Shown here one piece after another: positions 6,416 through 8,879 of a DNA stretch of 8,879 nucleotides; positions within the stretch are counted from its first letter, which is position 1; every line of letters starts with the position of its first letter. A program made the position numbers and the translations under genes. The notes under the pieces were generated by a model, which was not told where the DNA came from, made no database searches, and was given only the letters and a program-made list of their open reading frames with translations. Source of the DNA: an uncultured Thermoanaerobacteraceae bacterium (GTDB lineage: Bacteria > Bacillota > DSM-12270 > Thermacetogeniales > Thermacetogeniaceae); the NCBI GenBank assembly GCA_937914965.1, contig CALGIY010000051.1:1-8879 (forward strand). Reading direction: 5' to 3'.

Positions 6416-6421
6416 TATAAT
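6416..6421 (+). promoter_or_regulatory. -10 box of the desulfurase-yedF operon, weak -35
   Basis: A perfect TATAAT in the AT-rich gap predicts a start near 6428. The expected -35 positions (6392-6398, TTATGAT) match poorly, as expected for a promoter that needs an activator. TATAAA at 6438-6443 is an alternative. This would give a leader of about 100 bases. Confidence 0.5.
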
Positions 6422-6450
6422 ATATGTCAAACTACATTATAAAATTATTG

Positions 6451-6515
6451 CTTGGGTATCCCTACTCGTAGGTAAGAGGGAATCTACAACTTGAAATGGT
6501 GGGACTTTTTTTATT
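6451..6515 (+). other. Possible structured leader ending in a T7 run
   Basis: The leader contains competing short pairings: TCCCT (6459-6463) with AGGGA (6477-6481), GTAGG (6468-6472) with TCTAC (6483-6487), and TCCC (6459-6462) with GGGA (6501-6504). The last lies directly before seven T residues (6506-6512). This layout resembles an attenuator, but the stems are short and I recognise no riboswitch family. The Shine-Dalgarno GAGGAG follows at 6516-6521. Confidence 0.3.
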
Positions 6516-6530
6516 GAGGAGCGATTGACG

Positions 6531-7697
6531 TTGGAAATGAAAGAGGAGATTTATCTAGACAACGCAGCTACTTCCTGGCCGAAGCCGGAATGCGTCTATC
6601 AGGCAGTAGATACCTTTAACCGCAAGATCGGGGCAAGCCCAGGGCGAGGCAGTCATAGCAGAACCATTACTGCTGGTCAGGTGCTGCTGGATGCTCGGGA
6701 GTCCCTGGCACAGTTCTTCAATATCAAGGATAGTTCTCGGGTGATCTTCACAGCTAATGTGACCGCAGCTATTAATATCGCACTTAAAGGTTTGCTGGAA
6801 CCGGGTGATCACGTTGTGATTAGCAGCATGGAGCACAATGCTGTTGCCCGGCCGTTGCATTCTTTGAAAGAGAAGGGTGTGGAACTTACAGTTGTTCAGT
6901 GCGCACCTGACGGCAGTCTTGATCCCCTGCTTGTGGAGCAGGCAATCACCGGGAGAACCCGTTTGGTGTGTCTGCTCCATGCTTCCAATCTGACTGGGAC
7001 GATTATGCCTATCGTTGAGGTAGGGAGGATTGCCCACCGGAAAGGTGCCTTATTTATGGTTGATGCCGCACAGACCGCTGGAGTACTGCCAGTGGATGTA
7101 GAGGAGCACAAGATCGATATCTTGGCCTTTACGGGGCACAAGGGTCTGCTTGGCCCTCAGGGTACAGGTGGGTTGTATATCAGACCAAGCCTTGAAATCC
7201 AGACTTTCATCGAAGGTGGAACCGGGTCTTTGTCTGAACAGGTATACCAGCCCGACTTCATGCCCGATAAATTTGAAAGCGGCACGCCTAACACTCCTGG
7301 GATAGCTGGCTTGGGTGCAGGGGTCAAGTTTATCCAGGAAACAGGGATCGAGACAATTCGCAGGCATGAACAAGCACTGACAGATCTCCTGATTCGGGGT
7401 CTGAAAGAAATACCAGGGGTGATTCTCTATGGACCTGGTGACAGCGAGCGGCAGGTTGCTGTTGTATCTTTCAATATTGAAGGAAGAGACTGTGGTGAAG
7501 TAAGCTTTCTTTTGGACCAGAGACATGGTATCCAGTGCAGATCAGGGCTGCACTGTGCGCCTTTGGCCCATCAGACACTAGGGACAGTGAAAAGTGGGGC
7601 CTGCCGCATCAGCCCGGGTTTTTTCAACACAGCTGATGACATCAACAAAGCTATTAGGGCTGTTTGTGAGATTGCTAAATCTGGCTTAGGCCTCTGA
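6531..7697 (+). CDS. Class V aminotransferase, cysteine desulfurase (SufS/EF2568-like)
   Basis: PLP enzyme expected to take sulfur (or selenium) from cysteine (or selenocysteine) as an enzyme-bound persulfide, leaving alanine. I chose the TTG at 6531, 9 bases after GAGGAG (6516-6521). The TTG at 6525 is only 3 bases away and the ATG at 6537 is 15. The product has 388 residues. It begins EEIYLDNAATSWPKP, typical of the family found near orphan selD genes (EF2568 of Enterococcus). Active-site residues are His102 in MEHNA, Asp178 and Gln181 in VDAAQTAG, the Schiff-base Lys204 in TGHKG, and Cys342 in RSGLHCAP as the persulfide-forming residue. A second cysteine, Cys336, lies six residues before it. 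The Cys loop is short, as in group II (SufS-like) enzymes. First gene of a three-gene operon with yedF 37 bases downstream. It could also serve the Fe-S operon upstream; selenocysteine lyase activity is possible but unproven. Confidence 0.92.
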   Translation: MEMKEEIYLDNAATSWPKPECVYQAVDTFNRKIGASPGRGSHSRTITAGQVLLDARESLAQFFNIKDSSRVIFTANVTAAINIALKGLLEPGDHVVISSMEHNAVARPLHSLKEKGVELTVVQCAPDGSLDPLLVEQAITGRTRLVCLLHASNLTGTIMPIVEVGRIAHRKGALFMVDAAQTAGVLPVDVEEHKIDILAFTGHKGLLGPQGTGGLYIRPSLEIQTFIEGGTGSLSEQVYQPDFMPDKFESGTPNTPGIAGLGAGVKFIQETGIETIRRHEQALTDLLIRGLKEIPGVILYGPGDSERQVAVVSFNIEGRDCGEVSFLLDQRHGIQCRSGLHCAPLAHQTLGTVKSGACRISPGFFNTADDINKAIRAVCEIAKSGLGL

Positions 7698-7734
7698 TCT
7701 CTATGTTAGAAAATTTAAGAAGAGGGTGACAGGG

Positions 7735-8304
7735 ATGACAAAAATCATTGATGCTAGGGGGCTGTCCTGCCCCCAACCAGTGATTTTGACAAAAAAGGGT
7801 TTAGATGAAAGTGATGAGGTTACAACAATCGTTGATAACCGCACAGCCTTAGAAAATGTAAAGAAGCTGGCCAAGAGTAAGAATTGCAGTGTGCAGGTGG
7901 TAGAAAAGGAGGGGGAATATCATCTTTTGATCAGCAAAGGCAGCAGTGAACCCCAGCATACTATCGACCAGGGCAGTGTTGCTGTTCTGATTACTGGCAG
8001 CCTTTTTGGTAATGGTGATGAGGAACTGGGAAAGATCTTGATGAAAAGCTTCCTTTATACCTTGACCCAGATGGATAATTTAAAACACCTGATTTTCATG
8101 AACAGCGGAGTTTTGCTTACCACAGAAGGGTCTGGGGTTTTGGACCTGCTCAAGGCGCTAGAGGAGAGTGGGGTTGAGATCCTTTCATGCGGCACCTGCC
8201 TCGACTTTTACGAACTTAAAGATAAACTGGCAGTCGGCAAGGTGACCAATATGTATACTGCTGTAGAGCTGATAGCTTCTGCACCCAAGTCTATTACGCT
8301 TTAA
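7735..8304 (+). CDS. yedF: YedF-like protein: TusA/SirA domain plus DsrE-like domain
   Basis: Probable carrier of sulfur or selenium between cytosolic enzymes. The start is the ATG at 7735: AAGAGGGTGA (7720-7729) is a good ribosome site 5 bases upstream and contains the competing GTG (7726). The product has 189 residues. Residues 1-75 form a TusA/SirA domain with IDARGLSCPQPVI, where Cys12 is the persulfide-accepting position of the CPxP motif. Residues ~85-189 form a DsrE/DsrF-like domain (SVAVLITGSLFGNGDEELG to the end) carrying Cys152 and Cys155 in LSCGTCLDF. This two-domain form is the one called selenium metabolism protein YedF in genomes with selD. Cys12 is encoded by TGC, so no selenocysteine is used. 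The preceding gene, a cysteine desulfurase, is the natural sulfur donor. A role in tRNA thiolation or Fe-S assembly is an alternative. Confidence 0.9.
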   Translation: MTKIIDARGLSCPQPVILTKKGLDESDEVTTIVDNRTALENVKKLAKSKNCSVQVVEKEGEYHLLISKGSSEPQHTIDQGSVAVLITGSLFGNGDEELGKILMKSFLYTLTQMDNLKHLIFMNSGVLLTTEGSGVLDLLKALEESGVEILSCGTCLDFYELKDKLAVGKVTNMYTAVELIASAPKSITL

Positions 8305-8346
8305 GAGTTGGTTTGCAAGAAATTCGATTAGGGGGAGGGTGTTGTT

Positions 8347-8799
8347 TTGCAAAAAAATATTGATATTGTGAAAGTGAGGGATAAAGCCGCGGATTATTAC
8401 CGACGCGGTGACTTCTACTGTTCAGAGGCTATCGTTAAAACTATAAAAGATGAGTTTGATTTACCCCTACCTGATGATGTGATTGCTTTGGCCTCAGGGT
8501 TTCCTGTTGGTATCGGTGGAGCTGGTTGTACCTGTGGTGCAGTTACTGGAGGCATCATCTCCTTGGGTATGTTTTTCGGAAGAACACTGCCAGGTGATCC
8601 TGGTGTCAGTAAGGCTATGGATTTAGCTAGGGAACTGCATGATACTTTTAAGACCCGCCATAAGAGCACCTGCTGCCGTGTGCTGACTAAAGGAATGGAG
8701 TTGGGATCAGAGGAACATATGGAGCAGTGTATCTCGTTTACAGGTGAGGTTGCCGAGGAAACGGCTCGGATTATCCTGAGAGAAATAAAAAATAAATAA
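8347..8799 (+). CDS. Small multi-cysteine, probably redox-active protein (C_GCAxxG_C_C type)
   Basis: A 150-residue cytosolic protein of unknown function with no signal peptide. It starts with TTG, supported by GGGGGAGGG (8331-8339) 7 bases upstream; there is no in-frame ATG near the start. Six cysteines are Cys25 (FYCSEAI), Cys61 and Cys63 in GAGCTCGAVTGG, the adjacent pair Cys109-Cys110 (STCCRVL), and Cys128 (EQCISF). This spacing fits the family named C_GCAxxG_C_C, described as probably redox-active. Members may bind a metal or Fe-S cluster, or cycle disulfides. It follows yedF by 42 bases with no terminator between them, so it is the third gene of the desulfurase operon. That context suggests a link to sulfur or selenium transfer. 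The actual reaction is not known. Confidence 0.87.
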   Translation: MQKNIDIVKVRDKAADYYRRGDFYCSEAIVKTIKDEFDLPLPDDVIALASGFPVGIGGAGCTCGAVTGGIISLGMFFGRTLPGDPGVSKAMDLARELHDTFKTRHKSTCCRVLTKGMELGSEEHMEQCISFTGEVAEETARIILREIKNK

Positions 8800-8810
8800 A
8801 AATATTTTTA
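8797..8810. repeat. 14-bp AT-only palindrome at the end of the operon
   Basis: TAAAAATATTTTTA is a perfect palindrome that begins with the stop codon of the multi-cysteine gene. It lacks G/C pairs and a loop, so it is unlikely to terminate transcription well. Composition alone may explain it. Confidence 0.35.
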
Positions 8811-8844
8811 ATAGCAGCAGGAATAACTAATTGATTGTAGAATA

Positions 8845-8868
8845 TAAAAGTAAAAGCGAATACTTTTA
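8845..8868. repeat. 8-bp dyad near the right edge
   Basis: TAAAAGTA (8845-8852) and TACTTTTA (8861-8868) are perfect inverted repeats around AAAGCGAA. It could be an operator for a gene beyond the window or a weak hairpin after the operon. Nothing else was recognised between 8811 and 8879, and no supported gene starts there. Confidence 0.35.
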
Positions 8869-8879
8869 ATATGAACCAC

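Noticed and set aside
6555..7526. Three - strand open frames of 81-160 residues inside the desulfurase gene
   Set aside because: All are antisense to a clear class V aminotransferase and lack any domain or start signal.
7765..7770. Selenocysteine codon in yedF or the multi-cysteine gene
   Set aside because: The CPxP cysteine of yedF is encoded by TGC, and neither gene has an internal in-frame TGA.
8871..8879. ATG at 8871 as the start of a next gene
   Set aside because: Only three codons are visible and no Shine-Dalgarno precedes it.

Overview
The window is about 8.9 kb from an anaerobic, probably clostridial, Firmicute. Three things point that way: Gram-positive style Shine-Dalgarno sequences with GTG and TTG starts, a pfkA-pyk glycolytic pair whose pyruvate kinase carries the extra C-terminal domain, and an A-type RNase P RNA (Bacilli normally have type B) beside a two-gene SUF-like Fe-S system. 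The genus cannot be fixed from sequence alone; a Peptococcaceae-like relative is a guess. All supported genes lie on the + strand.

Region 1 (1-2524) holds the 3' three quarters of pfkA and then pyk. These are the two classical irreversible, regulated steps of glycolysis, and the pair is closed by an intrinsic terminator. Region 2 (2525-4604) is a two-gene operon for a SufC-like ATPase and a SufB-like scaffold. No sufD, sufS or sufU is attached, which matches the minimal two-component type described as SMS (SUF-like minimal system). The ATPase has an unusual cysteine-rich C-terminal part. Region 3 (4634-5119) is rnpB with its own strong promoter and a perfect 13-bp terminator hairpin.

Region 4 (5120-8799) looks like a sulfur or selenium handling cassette. 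It starts with a LysR-family regulator with its own terminator. Next comes an intergenic region with a textbook LysR-type box about 62 bp upstream of a predicted start site, followed by a short, possibly structured leader. An operon then encodes a class V aminotransferase/cysteine desulfurase of the EF2568 type, a YedF-like protein (TusA domain plus DsrE-like domain) and a small multi-cysteine protein of the C_GCAxxG_C_C type. The cysteine desulfurase would release persulfide (or selenium) from cysteine (or selenocysteine), and YedF could accept or carry it. The desulfurase could also supply sulfur to the minimal Fe-S scaffold upstream, which lacks a dedicated one in this window. The cassette resembles gene sets linked to selenium metabolism, but selD is not in the window, so a selenium role is an inference.

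No transposons, CRISPR arrays, tRNAs or phage genes were seen.
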